Shown: piece after piece, positions 24,906 to 34,379 of the stretch
Layout of the letters: the number at the start of each line of letters is the position of its first letter
Numbering within the stretch: position 1 is the first letter of the stretch
NCBI GenBank assembly: GCA_027623205.1
Contig: JAQBYC010000021.1
Location: forward strand, 1-51,252
Direction of reading: 5' to 3'
Origin: Pseudomonadota bacterium
Lineage (GTDB): Bacteria; Pseudomonadota; Alphaproteobacteria; GCA-2731375
Length of the DNA: 51,252 nt
Notes under the pieces: generated by a model
Told to the model about the DNA's origin: nothing
The model's database searches: none
Seen by the model: only the letters and a program-made list of their open reading frames with translations
Translations under genes and position numbers: made by a program

Positions 24906-25552
24906 CCCGCTATGTGATGATTGCCGATCTGCGCCGCTGCGTCGGTTGCCAGACCTGCACGGCGGCCTGCAAGCATGCCAACGCGACCCCACCGGGGGTG
25001 CAATGGCGTCAGGTGCTGGATATGGAAACCGGCACCTACCCTCAGGTGCAACGCACGTTCGTGCCGGTCGGCTGCATGCATTGCGCCGATCCGCCCTGCG
25101 AATCCGTCTGCCCCTCGACGGCGACCAAGATCCGCGACGATGGCATTGTCGAAATAGATTATGATCTGTGCATTGGCTGTGGCTACTGCGCCGTGGCCTG
25201 CCCCTACCAGGCCCGTCATATTGTGCACAAACGGGACCTGGCCTATGACAAACAGGCCATGGCGCACGAAGAGGCGCGCTTTGACGAGGGGCGCATGTCC
25301 GTGGCCATGAAGTGCAATTTCTGCCAGAGCCGCATCGATACCGCCAAACAGACCGGGCAGACCCCCGGCGTCGATCCGGAGGTGACGCCGGCGTGCGTCA
25401 ATTCCTGCATTGCCGACGCCCTGCATTTCGGTGATCGCGATGATCCCAACAGCAATGTCTCCGTCCTGTTGGCGGAGAACCAAACGTTTCGCATGCACGA
25501 GGAACTGGGGACGGATCCCGGCTTCTATTACATCTGGGACAAAAACGAATGA
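24902..25552 (+). CDS. Four-cluster ferredoxin-type electron-transfer subunit of the molybdoenzyme (DmsB/PadC-like)
   Basis: The 216-residue protein contains the cysteine sets for four [4Fe-4S] clusters: CVGCQTCTAAC near the start, CMHCADPPCESVC, CIGCGYCAVAC, and CNFCQSR with two later Cys in ACVNSC. This is the usual arrangement of DmsB/NrfC/PsrB subunits passing electrons between the molybdenum subunit and a membrane anchor. The start is GTG at 24902, overlapping the stop of the catalytic-subunit gene (GTGA). The stop overlaps the next gene's ATG, so the three subunits are translationally coupled. Confidence 0.92.
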   Translation: MTRYVMIADLRRCVGCQTCTAACKHANATPPGVQWRQVLDMETGTYPQVQRTFVPVGCMHCADPPCESVCPSTATKIRDDGIVEIDYDLCIGCGYCAVACPYQARHIVHKRDLAYDKQAMAHEEARFDEGRMSVAMKCNFCQSRIDTAKQTGQTPGVDPEVTPACVNSCIADALHFGDRDDPNSNVSVLLAENQTFRMHEELGTDPGFYYIWDKNE

Positions 25553-26457
25553 GCCGTATTGAACCCTGGCATCAGCTCAATTGGGATTGGCGCGCCGCCG
25601 GCAATTTTATAGGCGGCGGCAGCGGCACAGGCTTGCTGATACTGGCAGCGGTGGCCGCAGGCCAGGGGACCGCCTATTGGCCCCTCGGCTTTTTCGGCGC
25701 CATTCTGGTAGGCATAGGCCTCGTCTGCGTCTGGTTGGAGATCGGCCGACCCTGGCGCGCCCTGCATGTCTTCTATCATCCGCAAACCTCGTGGATGACC
25801 CGTGAAGCCTTCGTTTCCGCCTTGTTGCTGCCAGTCGCACTATTGGCGGCCGCGGCTGCGGCCCCCTTTATTCATTTGCCGGCCATCGCTGGTGGTGCGA
25901 TCTGGCTGGCGGCGCTGCTGGCCGCGCTCTACCTCTATTGTCAGGCCCGCATCCTGCATGGCTCGAAAGGTATTCCAGCCTGGCGGCATCCTAGCCTTAT
26001 GCCGGTTATCATCCTGACGGGATTAACAGAAGGGGCAGGCTTTTTGGTGCTGGCGATTGCCTTGATCGGGGGCTTTTCTGTTTGGCCTTTGATACTGCTA
26101 TTCATCTTGTTGTTGGGACGCTGGATGTCATGGCGCCGCTATCTGGCGAACCTGACGGAAACCGGCGCACCGAACAAGGCTCTGGCTGTCTTGAACGGCG
26201 CCACACCGATGATCAATATTCTCGGACATTATGGGCCAGCCATCTTGATGTTATTGGCCCTGGTTACCGGTTCACTAGGCCCTATATTTTTTGCCCTGGC
26301 GGGATTGGCCGCTATTGCCGGCGGCTGGCAGATGAAATTCGTTGTCGTCGCCCGGGCTGCCTTTAATCAAGGCTTTGCCCTGCCCCTGACCCCGGTGCGC
26401 GGGACCGGAAAGCCCGGCCCGGGTGATAAACCTGGTTGGAACAAGAGCGGGCAGTAA
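25549..26457 (+). CDS. NrfD/DmsC-like membrane anchor subunit (PadD-like)
   Basis: The 302-residue protein has eight hydrophobic segments and the DmsC/NrfD-type features: the N-terminal RAAGNFIGGGSGTGLLIL, an early LEIGRPWRALHVFYHPQTSWM loop, and a final VVARAAFNQGFALP. It anchors the ferredoxin subunit and exchanges electrons with quinone. The opening, with WHQLNWDW, resembles the anchor of phenylacetyl-CoA:acceptor oxidoreductases as I recall it. It overlaps the preceding gene by 4 bp and is followed after 2 bp by the DUF2249 gene. Confidence 0.85.
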   Translation: MSRIEPWHQLNWDWRAAGNFIGGGSGTGLLILAAVAAGQGTAYWPLGFFGAILVGIGLVCVWLEIGRPWRALHVFYHPQTSWMTREAFVSALLLPVALLAAAAAAPFIHLPAIAGGAIWLAALLAALYLYCQARILHGSKGIPAWRHPSLMPVIILTGLTEGAGFLVLAIALIGGFSVWPLILLFILLLGRWMSWRRYLANLTETGAPNKALAVLNGATPMINILGHYGPAILMLLALVTGSLGPIFFALAGLAAIAGGWQMKFVVVARAAFNQGFALPLTPVRGTGKPGPGDKPGWNKSGQ

Positions 26458-26459
26458 CT

Positions 26460-26717
26460 ATGACGGTGCAGCCTAGCGCGCCGCGTTGGCAGGCCGACGA
26501 CGGCTACCATATCGATGTGCGTGGCTTGCCGGCGCCACAGCCCATGCTGCAAATTCTGGCTCTGCTGGAGACCATCCCGGCGGGCGCGGTGATCGTGCAT
26601 CACGATCGCGAGCCGATTTATCTGTATCCGGAATTGACGGAACGGGGCTGGAACCACGAATTATTGCCGGGCGCGGGCGATGAAGTTCGCCTTCGCCTGT
26701 GGCGGAACGATGTTTAG
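26460..26717 (+). CDS. DUF2249-domain protein (TusA-like fold)
   Basis: The 85-residue protein is a single DUF2249 domain: HIDVRGLPAPQPMLQILALLE, then HHDREPIYLYPELTERGW and a C-terminal VRLRLWR strand. The family resembles TusA/SirA and is frequently found beside nitrogen-oxide and hemerythrin genes; the biochemical role is unknown. ATG 26460 is chosen rather than the upstream frame start at 26436, which lies in the NrfD-like gene. The position, 2 bp after the anchor gene, indicates it is part of the operon. Confidence 0.8.
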   Translation: MTVQPSAPRWQADDGYHIDVRGLPAPQPMLQILALLETIPAGAVIVHHDREPIYLYPELTERGWNHELLPGAGDEVRLRLWRNDV

Positions 26718-26729
26718 GCCGATCGTACT

Positions 26730-28016
26730 ATGGCCCTAGGTGCGACCTCATTCCTAGGGAGCGCGGCGGAACGTTTGTTGCCCCTGTCGGTGCCTTTTAG
26801 GTTTTTCGGTGCGGCCGTGTTGTTTCATGTGGCGGCGTGGGCGACCTTGGTGGCCGGCGCCGGCGAGCTGGCGACGTTCAGGGGCGGTGGTGGAGCGGTT
26901 TTGGCTGCTATCCATCTGATGACCCTGGGCGTGTTCGTCATGACCGCCGTGGGCGCCAGTCTGCAACTGCTGCCTGTCGCCACCCTGCAAGGCTTCGCCG
27001 CGCCCGCTAGGATCAATGCTATTTGGTGGCTGCTCAACGCTGGCACCATATGCCTGGCCATGGGCATGTACTTGAGGTGGCACGAGATAATGGCGGTCGG
27101 GGGCGCGTTGCTGACGTTCGCCATCGGCCTCTATCTGTGGCTGTTGGTGGGTAATTTGCGGCGTGGCGGTGCCATGATGGCGGTGGTGGCCCATGGCTGG
27201 CTGGCGGCCGGCGCCTTGATCGGATTGCTGGTGCTGGGCCTGGTCCTGATTATCAATACGGAGCATGGCTTTCTGGCGAACAGTCAGCGCGCCGCGGTGA
27301 GCCATATGTTGGTAGCCGCCTATGGCTTCATGGGTTTGTTGGCCATGGGTTTCAGTTATGTCCTTGTGCCCATGTTCGCCCTGGCGCCGATGCCTTCGGA
27401 CAAATGGGCGCTGGCGGCCATGTTTTGCGCTTGTACCGGGCTGGCACTGGGGTTTGCGGGTACCTGGTTTGCCCAGGATGCCTGGGCTGCCCTGGGCGGA
27501 GGTATCGGCCTGATCGGCGCGGCGATCTATCTCAGCCTGATGGCGATCATCTTAAAGCAAAGAATGCGCAGAAAATTGGGTCCGGCCTTTGATTTGATGC
27601 GGTTGTCATGGGCATTGTTGCCTTTGAGTCTGTTAGCTGGGACCGCCTGGGCTCTGAATTTACTGCCGGACTGGGGTGCGGTGATATTCGGCTTATGGTT
27701 ATTCGGCTGGATACTGGGCTTTCTATTGGCGATTTTGCAAAGGATCGTACCGTTTTTGGCCTCCATGCATGCGGCCTTCGCCGTGAAACGCCGCCCCCCC
27801 ACCGTGACTGCGCTGACCGCCCGGGGGCCGCTTGCCGCACATCTTTATTGTCATTGTGCGGCGTTGGTATCGTTGTCTGCCGGGATTATCTGGCCGATAC
27901 CCTTCCTCGTTACCCTGGGCGCCGTGGCGGGATTGCTGGGCGCGGCTTCTTTTGCCTGGTTTTTTCTGTTGGCGGTGCTGAGGTATCGCACTGCCCTGAG
28001 GGCGCCGTCCGCTTGA
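26730..28016 (+). CDS. NnrS-like polytopic membrane protein
   Basis: The 428-residue protein has about twelve hydrophobic segments. Conserved-looking His residues occur in AAIHLMTLGVFVMTAVGASLQ, AVSHMLVAAYGF and HEIMAVGG, consistent with a haem/copper-binding membrane protein of the NnrS or cytochrome oxidase subunit I-related type. NnrS protects against nitrosative stress during anaerobic metabolism. The neighbours (DUF2249 before, hemerythrin after) often accompany such proteins. Family assignment is by pattern only; it may be a distinct NnrS-related group. Confidence 0.6.
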   Translation: MALGATSFLGSAAERLLPLSVPFRFFGAAVLFHVAAWATLVAGAGELATFRGGGGAVLAAIHLMTLGVFVMTAVGASLQLLPVATLQGFAAPARINAIWWLLNAGTICLAMGMYLRWHEIMAVGGALLTFAIGLYLWLLVGNLRRGGAMMAVVAHGWLAAGALIGLLVLGLVLIINTEHGFLANSQRAAVSHMLVAAYGFMGLLAMGFSYVLVPMFALAPMPSDKWALAAMFCACTGLALGFAGTWFAQDAWAALGGGIGLIGAAIYLSLMAIILKQRMRRKLGPAFDLMRLSWALLPLSLLAGTAWALNLLPDWGAVIFGLWLFGWILGFLLAILQRIVPFLASMHAAFAVKRRPPTVTALTARGPLAAHLYCHCAALVSLSAGIIWPIPFLVTLGAVAGLLGAASFAWFFLLAVLRYRTALRAPSA

Positions 28017-28094
28017 CCGCAATCAATGAAGCAATCCGCGTGGTGACACTATACTTTGCCTGAAGTTCATTGTTGTTGATGTTGGGACCGACGC

Positions 28095-28595
28095 ATGCAC
28101 TACGAAAGCCGAATTGCCCAGGTGTTGCACGACGAACATCTGCGGGTCATTGACTTGATGAATCGTCTGGAAGGCTTCACCACGGGCCGGAAGGCGAAAC
28201 TCGCGCCTGCCAAAGACGACGCGGCGGCCGGCGCCCTGCTGGCCGATCTGAAGGCCGAATTGCAAGGCGTGTCAGGCCATCATTTCAACTTCGAGGAAGA
28301 GAATTTGTTCCCCGCATTGATAGCCGTGGGCGATGTTGCGATCCCGCACATGTTGCGTCAGGAACATGATCTGCTGCGTAATCTTTCGGAAGTCATGCTG
28401 CCCATGGTCCAGGAGGCCTGCAGCAATGGTTTCACGGCGGAAGCGTGGGCGGCGTTCCGCGATCTGGCGTTGGAATTGGTGGAACGGCAGATCACCCATA
28501 TCCAGAAAGAGGAAATGGGCCTGTTGCCAGCCTTGAGCGGCGTGTTCGAAGAACAGCAGGATGGCGAACTGGCGCTTCTATTCGCCGAAGCATAG
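28095..28595 (+). CDS. Hemerythrin-like HHE cation-binding domain protein
   Basis: The 166-residue four-helix protein has His/Glu iron-ligand candidates in each helix: VLHDEHLRVIDLM, GHHFNFEEENLFP, PHMLRQEHDLLRNL and RQITHIQKEEMGLLPAL. HHE proteins bind a di-iron centre and act in oxygen or nitric-oxide sensing, storage or repair of Fe-S damage. It ends the regulator-molybdoenzyme-DUF2249-NnrS-like group, 78 bp after the membrane protein. The ribosome-binding site is weak (GGGAC). No FNR-type box is seen in the gap, so it may be read through. Confidence 0.85.
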   Translation: MHYESRIAQVLHDEHLRVIDLMNRLEGFTTGRKAKLAPAKDDAAAGALLADLKAELQGVSGHHFNFEEENLFPALIAVGDVAIPHMLRQEHDLLRNLSEVMLPMVQEACSNGFTAEAWAAFRDLALELVERQITHIQKEEMGLLPALSGVFEEQQDGELALLFAEA

Positions 28596-28855
28596 GGCGC
28601 TTTGCCAGCTTGAAAGACGGGACATCCCGCCAGTCAGGTGCGGAGGGCTTCCCCGCTCCAATTCCGCGCCCTCATTTGAGCGCGCTCTGCTTTTCAAAAC
28701 GCAGGCGATTGCGGGCCGCCCTAAACGCCTCCGGCTTGATAATCAGAGACAAGGAATAGGATGGTCGACAGGACCGGTGGCTCGTGGAAGACTTTAGCCG
28801 ATTCTTGAGCGCCGAACGCCCTGAGCAGCAGATAGATATAGATAGAGAACACCCC

Positions 28856-31800
28856 ATGTCACACGCTGATTTCGTCCACCTTCGCGTACATTCGGCGTTT
28901 TCCTTGTCCGAAGGAGCCATTCATATCAAGGATTTGGCGGATCTTTGCCGTCATGGCGAGATGCCGGCGGTGGCGATCACCGATACGGGTAATCTGTTCG
29001 GTGCCTTGGAATTCTCCGAGGCCATGATTGCGGCTGGCGTGCAACCCATCATCGGCGCTGCCATGGCACTATGCCGGGGTGATGGGGGATCCGGCGGTGC
29101 CTATCTCGAACCTGACCGCCTCGTCTTGCTGACGCAGTCGGAGGTTGGTTACGAGAATCTCTCCCGGCTCTCCTCGAAATCCTACTTGCAGAGCGAGGGG
29201 GGTGAGACGCCACAGATCGAGATGGCGGATTTGCGCCAATGGGGCGAGGGGCTGATCTGCCTCACCGGCGGCGCCGAGGGGCCCGTGGGCCGACTGTTGA
29301 TCGCCGGCCAGGTAGATCATGCCCGCGCGTTGTTGCAGGAACTTGGCGCTGCTTTCCCGCACCGGTTATATGTTGAGTTGCAGCGCCACGGACTGGCGGA
29401 GGAAGCAGCCTGCGAGGCCGCGATGGTCGATCTGGCTTACGAATTCGATCTGCCTCTGGTCGCGACCAACGATGTTTATTTCGCCGACCCCGGCATGCAC
29501 GAAGCCCATGATGTCCTGTTGTGTATCGCGCAGAAGAATACAGTCAGCCGAACTGATCGCCGCCGCTTGACGGCTCAGCATTATTTCCGCTCTTCCCGCG
29601 AGATGCGGGCGCTGTTCGCCGATTTGCCCGAGGCCTTGGATAACACTCTGGTGATTGCCCGGCGTTGCGCCTTCCGGGTGCCCACGCGGGACCCGATACT
29701 GCCCAGTTTTGGGGATGGCGGTGATGAAATAGCCGCCATGCGCGCCATGGCCGAAGCGGGGCTTGGGGAGCGCATGCAGACCTTCGGCATTGCCATGGCT
29801 TCGGAACAGGCCGCGCCGTACCGGGCGCGTCTGGACTTTGAATTGGACGTGATCATCGATATGGGTTTTGCCGGCTATTTCATGATCGTGGCGGATTTTA
29901 TCCAATGGGCCAAGGCGCGGTCTATTCCCGTGGGGCCGGGACGCGGTTCGGGTGCCGGCTCGGTGGTGGCATGGTGTCTGAAAATTACCGATCTGGATCC
30001 CCTGCGCTTCGGCTTGCTGTTCGAACGCTTCCTGAATCCGGAACGGGTATCCATGCCTGATTTCGATATCGATTTCTGTCAGGACAAGCGGGATCAGGTG
30101 ATCCGCTATGTGCAGGATAAATACGGCCATGATCAGGTGGCGCAGATCATCACCTTTGGTAAATTACAGGCCCGTGCGGCGCTACGTGACGTCGGCCGCG
30201 TGTTGGAAATGCCGTTCGGACTGGTCGACCGTCTCTGCAAGATGGTGCCGAACAATCCGGCCAATCCCACCACACTGCCCGAGGCGCTGAAGGCCGAACC
30301 CCGGATTAGAGAGTTATTGCGCAACGAGCCGGGCGTCGACCGCCTGTTCGACATCGCCATGAAGTTGGAGGGGTTGTACCGTCATGCCTCGACCCATGCC
30401 GCCGGCGTGGTAATCGCGGATCGGCCACTGGAACAGCTTGTGCCGCTTTACCGCGACCCCAATTCGGACATGCCGGTGACCCAGTTCAACATGAAATGGG
30501 TAGAGCCGGCGGGACTGGTGAAGTTTGATTTTCTGGGCCTGAAAACATTAACGGTGCTGGATCGGGCAGTAGACATGATCCACGGTCGCGATAAAAACTT
30601 CGCTCTTGACCGGATACCCCTGGATGATCAATCAGCCTATCAATTGATCGCGCGGGGTGACACCGTTGGCGTATTCCAGTTGGAAGGTTCGGGCATGCGC
30701 GACATGTTGCGTCAGATGCGGCCTGATTGCTTTGAGGATATCATCGCCGTGGTTGCCTTGTACCGGCCCGGTCCCATGCACAACATTCCCCGCTTCTGCA
30801 ACGTGAAATTGGGCGCGGAGGCAGCGGACTACCTGCATCCCTGCCTGCAAAGTATCCTGACCGAAACCTACGGCGTGATCGTCTATCAGGAACAAGTTAT
30901 GCAGATTGCCCAGGTAATGGCGGGTTACAGTCTGGGCGAGGCGGACCTGCTGCGCCGGGCCATGGGTAAGAAGATCAAGTCGGAAATGGACGCACAGCGC
31001 GCCCGCTTCGTGGACGGCGCGGTCGCCAACGGCATTGAGGCGGATAGGGCTGAATATGTCTTTGATCTGGTTGCCAAGTTTGCCGGCTATGGTTTCAACA
31101 AAAGCCACGCTGCGGCTTATGCCCTGATTGCCTATCAAACGGCCTATCTGAAGGCCAACTATCCGGTTGAATTCATGGCCGCGACCATGTCCCTGGATAT
31201 GACCAATACCGACAAGCTGAACCTGTTCAAGCAGGAGGTTCAGCGGATGGGTATTCGTCTGCTGCCGCCCGATTTGAATAAATCGGACGTTGTTTTTACC
31301 GTGGCGGTGGAGCCGACGGAACAACACCCGGGCGCCATCCACTATGCCTTGGCGGCGGTTAAGAATGTCGGCCGTGAGGCGATGGCGGCTGTCGTGGCGG
31401 AACGGCAGACAAATGGCCGTTTCAGAGATGTTTGGGATTTTGCCGGCCGCCTGGATCCCCGTCAGGTGAATAAGCGGCAGGTGGAAAATCTGGCCCGCGC
31501 CGGGGCCTTTGACAGCCTAAATCCGAACCGGGCGCAAATGCTGGCGGCGGCGGAAATTTTGCTGCGTTTTGCCGGCCATGCGGCCGGGGAGCGGGAGTCC
31601 GCCCAGGTCAGTCTGTTTGGCGGCGACGATGGGGCGGGCAACGTACCGCCGCCGCCGTTGCCCCTGGTGGCGGAATGGCTGCAGTTGGACAAGTTGGCAA
31701 ATGAGGCCCAGGCTATTGGGTTTTATCTTTCCGCTCACCCGTTGGAATCCTATCCCGCCCTTTTGGCCCAGAAGTCCATGGTCAATTATGTGGAATTGGA

Positions 31801-32308
31801 GGCCCGTGCCGATCAGGGCGGCAAGCAGTTCCGCATTGCCGCCACGATCGAGGAGGTGAGCGAGCGGAAAAGCGCCAAGGGTAATCCCTACGCTTTTGTC
31901 CGGGTCTCGGATCAGACTGGCATCTTCGAGTTGACCCTGTTCGGCGATGATCTGGCGGCGAGCCGGGATTTGCTGATCAAGGGGCGCTCCGTGGTGATGA
32001 CCGTCGACGTGCGCGATGATGGCGAGCGCCGCCGCATGATTGCCTCGCAGCTGGTTGATATAGAGCAGGCCAGCTTAACCGTGGCCAGTGGGGTGCGGGT
32101 TTTTTTGAAAAACCCCGACCCACTGGCTTCGCTGCGCCGTCTATTGGGCGATCATAGTTCGGGTCGTGGCCAGGTCACTCTGTTATTGGAATTGGCGGCA
32201 AAAGGCCGCGAGGTGGAAATCACCCTGCCAGGCGGTTTTGCCATCACCCCGCAAGTGCGAGGCGCATTGAAGGCGATCCCCGGCGTTTTGGACGTGCATG
32301 ATGCGTGA
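28856..32308 (+). CDS. dnaE: DNA polymerase III subunit alpha
   Basis: The 1150-residue replicative polymerase has the N-terminal PHP domain (FVHLRVHSAFSLSEGAIHIKDL), and the polymerase core with catalytic acidic residues in PGRGSGAGSVVAWCL and MPDFDIDFC. The motif KFAGYGFNKSHAAAYA, the tandem HhH region and an OB-fold (about 1000-1080) follow. Length and order are normal for alphaproteobacterial DnaE. The frame extends upstream to GTG 28784, but the usual MSHADFVHLR start is at 28856. A GATAGATATAGATAGA string lies directly before this ATG, replacing a good ribosome-binding site. No terminator is seen before rpsB. Confidence 0.96.
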   Translation: MSHADFVHLRVHSAFSLSEGAIHIKDLADLCRHGEMPAVAITDTGNLFGALEFSEAMIAAGVQPIIGAAMALCRGDGGSGGAYLEPDRLVLLTQSEVGYENLSRLSSKSYLQSEGGETPQIEMADLRQWGEGLICLTGGAEGPVGRLLIAGQVDHARALLQELGAAFPHRLYVELQRHGLAEEAACEAAMVDLAYEFDLPLVATNDVYFADPGMHEAHDVLLCIAQKNTVSRTDRRRLTAQHYFRSSREMRALFADLPEALDNTLVIARRCAFRVPTRDPILPSFGDGGDEIAAMRAMAEAGLGERMQTFGIAMASEQAAPYRARLDFELDVIIDMGFAGYFMIVADFIQWAKARSIPVGPGRGSGAGSVVAWCLKITDLDPLRFGLLFERFLNPERVSMPDFDIDFCQDKRDQVIRYVQDKYGHDQVAQIITFGKLQARAALRDVGRVLEMPFGLVDRLCKMVPNNPANPTTLPEALKAEPRIRELLRNEPGVDRLFDIAMKLEGLYRHASTHAAGVVIADRPLEQLVPLYRDPNSDMPVTQFNMKWVEPAGLVKFDFLGLKTLTVLDRAVDMIHGRDKNFALDRIPLDDQSAYQLIARGDTVGVFQLEGSGMRDMLRQMRPDCFEDIIAVVALYRPGPMHNIPRFCNVKLGAEAADYLHPCLQSILTETYGVIVYQEQVMQIAQVMAGYSLGEADLLRRAMGKKIKSEMDAQRARFVDGAVANGIEADRAEYVFDLVAKFAGYGFNKSHAAAYALIAYQTAYLKANYPVEFMAATMSLDMTNTDKLNLFKQEVQRMGIRLLPPDLNKSDVVFTVAVEPTEQHPGAIHYALAAVKNVGREAMAAVVAERQTNGRFRDVWDFAGRLDPRQVNKRQVENLARAGAFDSLNPNRAQMLAAAEILLRFAGHAAGERESAQVSLFGGDDGAGNVPPPPLPLVAEWLQLDKLANEAQAIGFYLSAHPLESYPALLAQKSMVNYVELEARADQGGKQFRIAATIEEVSERKSAKGNPYAFVRVSDQTGIFELTLFGDDLAASRDLLIKGRSVVMTVDVRDDGERRRMIASQLVDIEQASLTVASGVRVFLKNPDPLASLRRLLGDHSSGRGQVTLLLELAAKGREVEITLPGGFAITPQVRGALKAIPGVLDVHDA

Positions 32309-32345
32309 TATTGTCTGGACCAAGGTTTTTCCTTTGTGAACCGCC

Positions 32346-32374
32346 TTGCTAAGGCTGGAAAATCCGTTTATTAA
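32346..32374 (+). promoter_or_regulatory. Candidate sigma-70 promoter of rpsB-tsf
   Basis: TTGCTA (32346-32351), a 17-bp spacer and TATTAA (32369-32374) lie about 115 bp before rpsB. The -35 box overlaps a small GCCTT-GCT-AAGGC hairpin. Each hexamer matches 4 of 6 consensus bases. Confidence 0.35.
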
Positions 32375-32491
32375 GCGGCCATTATTTCTTAAATCGCACG
32401 TGGGCTTGCGTCGATGGGACAGACAGACCCTATCGATGCTCCGGTGTCCGGCAACGGATGGGCGCCCGCGGAGGCATAACCGGAGAAGATG

Positions 32492-33310
32492 ATGACACTT
32501 TCGGACGTCCCGACATTTACAATGCGTCAGCTGTTGGAGGCTGGTGTTCATTTTGGCCATCAAACCCATCGTTGGAATCCCAAGATGGCCCCTTTTATCT
32601 ATGGTGCTCGCAATAACATCCACATCATGGATTTGCGCGAAACCTCACCCATGCTGCAACGGGCCCTGGTTAAGATACGCGACGAGGTCGCGCGCGGTGG
32701 CCGGGTGTTGTTCGTTGGAACCAAGCGGCAGGCTTCCGCGCCGTTGACCGCGGCAGCCAGTGCCTGCGGGCAATATTACGTCAATCATCGATGGCTGGGC
32801 GGCATGCTGACCAATTGGCGGACCATCTCAAATTCCATTAAACGCCTGCGGGTATTGGAAGAGCAATTGGGCGAGGAAAGCAGCGGCCTGACCAAGAAGG
32901 AGTTGTTGCAGTTGAACCGGGAGCGGGACAAGCTGGAACGCGCTCTGGGCGGCATCAAGGATATGGGCGGTTTGCCGGCGGTGATGTTCGTGATCGACAC
33001 CAACAAGGAAGAGATCGCGATTCAAGAAGCGAAGAAGTTGAACATTCCGGTGGTCGCGGTGGTGGACTCCAATTGCGATCCGGATCTTATCGACTTTCCC
33101 ATTCCGGGTAATGATGATGCGGCGCGCGCCATCTCCCTATATCTTGATCTGATCTCGCGCTCGGTCATCGCCGGCCTGCAGCTGGAACGGCAGATCGGCG
33201 GCGAAGACCTGGGCGCGGCGGAAGAATTGCCCATGGAGGAAATTGCGGCCATGGAAGAGGCGGTCGCGTTGCCCGAGGCTGCGGCAGAACCGGAAATACC
33301 TGCGGCATAA
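32492..33310 (+). CDS. rpsB: 30S ribosomal protein S2
   Basis: The 272-residue protein has the S2 pattern: [22 protein letters not shown] near the start, then [27 protein letters not shown] and the C-terminal [26 protein letters not shown] Glu/Ala-rich tail of about 40 residues is common in alphaproteobacterial S2. Of two adjacent ATG codons (32489, 32492), the second is 6 bp from GGAG and is preferred. It heads the rpsB-tsf-pyrH-frr block and assembles on the 30S platform with S1. Confidence 0.97.
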   Translation: MTLSDVPTFTMRQLLEAGVHFGHQTHRWNPKMAPFIYGARNNIHIMDLRETSPMLQRALVKIRDEVARGGRVLFVGTKRQASAPLTAAASACGQYYVNHRWLGGMLTNWRTISNSIKRLRVLEEQLGEESSGLTKKELLQLNRERDKLERALGGIKDMGGLPAVMFVIDTNKEEIAIQEAKKLNIPVVAVVDSNCDPDLIDFPIPGNDDAARAISLYLDLISRSVIAGLQLERQIGGEDLGAAEELPMEEIAAMEEAVALPEAAAEPEIPAA

Positions 33311-33369
33311 TCAGGCTTATTGGCTTTGCCGCAGCAAATCGCGCTGTGTTTTTATCTAGGAGATTAGCT

Positions 33370-34299
33370 GTGACCCAAGTTTCAGCGGCAATGATCAAGG
33401 ACCTGCGCGGCAAGACCGGCGCCGGCATGATGGATTGCAAAAAAGCCCTGCAAGAAGCCGAGGGCGATATCGAGGCGGCTGTCGACTGGCTGCGCACCAA
33501 GGGTTTGGCGGCGGCCGCGAAAAAGGCTGGCCGCGTGGCGGCCGAGGGTTTGGTTGCCGTCGTCGCCGAAGGTAACAGGGGCGTCGTCGTCGAAGTCAAC
33601 AGCGAGACCGATTTCGTCGCCCGCAATGACCAGTTCCAAGCTTTCGCCCGCACCATTGCCGCGTTGGTTTTGGCCACCGGGAATGGTGATATTGAGGCTT
33701 TACAGGCGCAACCATATCCTGAAGAAGACCGTAGTGTCGGTGAAGAATTGACCCACATGATTGCGACAATCGGTGAAAACATGTCCCTGCGCCGGGCTGT
33801 GACTCTTTCGGTGGATGAGGGCGTGGTGACCTCTTATGTGCACGCGGCGATCGCCCCCGGCCTGGGCCGGATCGGTGTCTTGGTCGCCCTGGAATCGTCC
33901 GGTGATCAGGCGCAATTGTCGGCTCTGGCCAAGCAACTCGCCATGCATGTGGCGGCCGCTGCTCCGCAATCTGTCAGCGTCGATGATCTGGATCAGGACG
34001 CAGTGGAACGGGAACGCGCCGTCTTGACCGAGCAGGCCCGGGACAGCGGCAAACCGGAAGAGATTATTGCCAAGATGGTCGAGGGCCGCCTGCGCAAGTT
34101 TTATCAGGATGTGGTTCTGACGGAACAGACCTGGGTGATTGACGGCGAAAGCAAGGTTGCTGCGGTGTTGGCGCAGGCAGGCAAGGATCTGGGAACGCCG
34201 GTGAAAGTGGCCGGGTTCGTCCGTTATGTGTTGGGTGAAGGCATTGAGCGGGAAGAATCCGACTTCGCGGCCGAGGTGGCGGCGCAAGTATCGGCCTAG
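33370..34299 (+). CDS. tsf: Elongation factor Ts
   Basis: The 309-residue guanine-nucleotide exchange factor for EF-Tu shows the N-terminal UBA-like domain ([20 protein letters not shown]), the TDFVARND motif that displaces GDP, and the core domain ending [17 protein letters not shown]. The start is GTG 33370 with AGGAG 7 bp upstream; the longer frame from 33346 is rejected. The gap to rpsB is 59 bp without a terminator, so the two should be co-transcribed as in most bacteria. Confidence 0.97.
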   Translation: MTQVSAAMIKDLRGKTGAGMMDCKKALQEAEGDIEAAVDWLRTKGLAAAAKKAGRVAAEGLVAVVAEGNRGVVVEVNSETDFVARNDQFQAFARTIAALVLATGNGDIEALQAQPYPEEDRSVGEELTHMIATIGENMSLRRAVTLSVDEGVVTSYVHAAIAPGLGRIGVLVALESSGDQAQLSALAKQLAMHVAAAAPQSVSVDDLDQDAVERERAVLTEQARDSGKPEEIIAKMVEGRLRKFYQDVVLTEQTWVIDGESKVAAVLAQAGKDLGTPVKVAGFVRYVLGEGIEREESDFAAEVAAQVSA

Positions 34300-34379
34300 A
34301 CCGACCAGCACTTCTGCTACCGCAGCGGCACTGGGGACCATCCCGCCCGACCAGCGTTCAAAATGAAGAGGGTTCGCCT

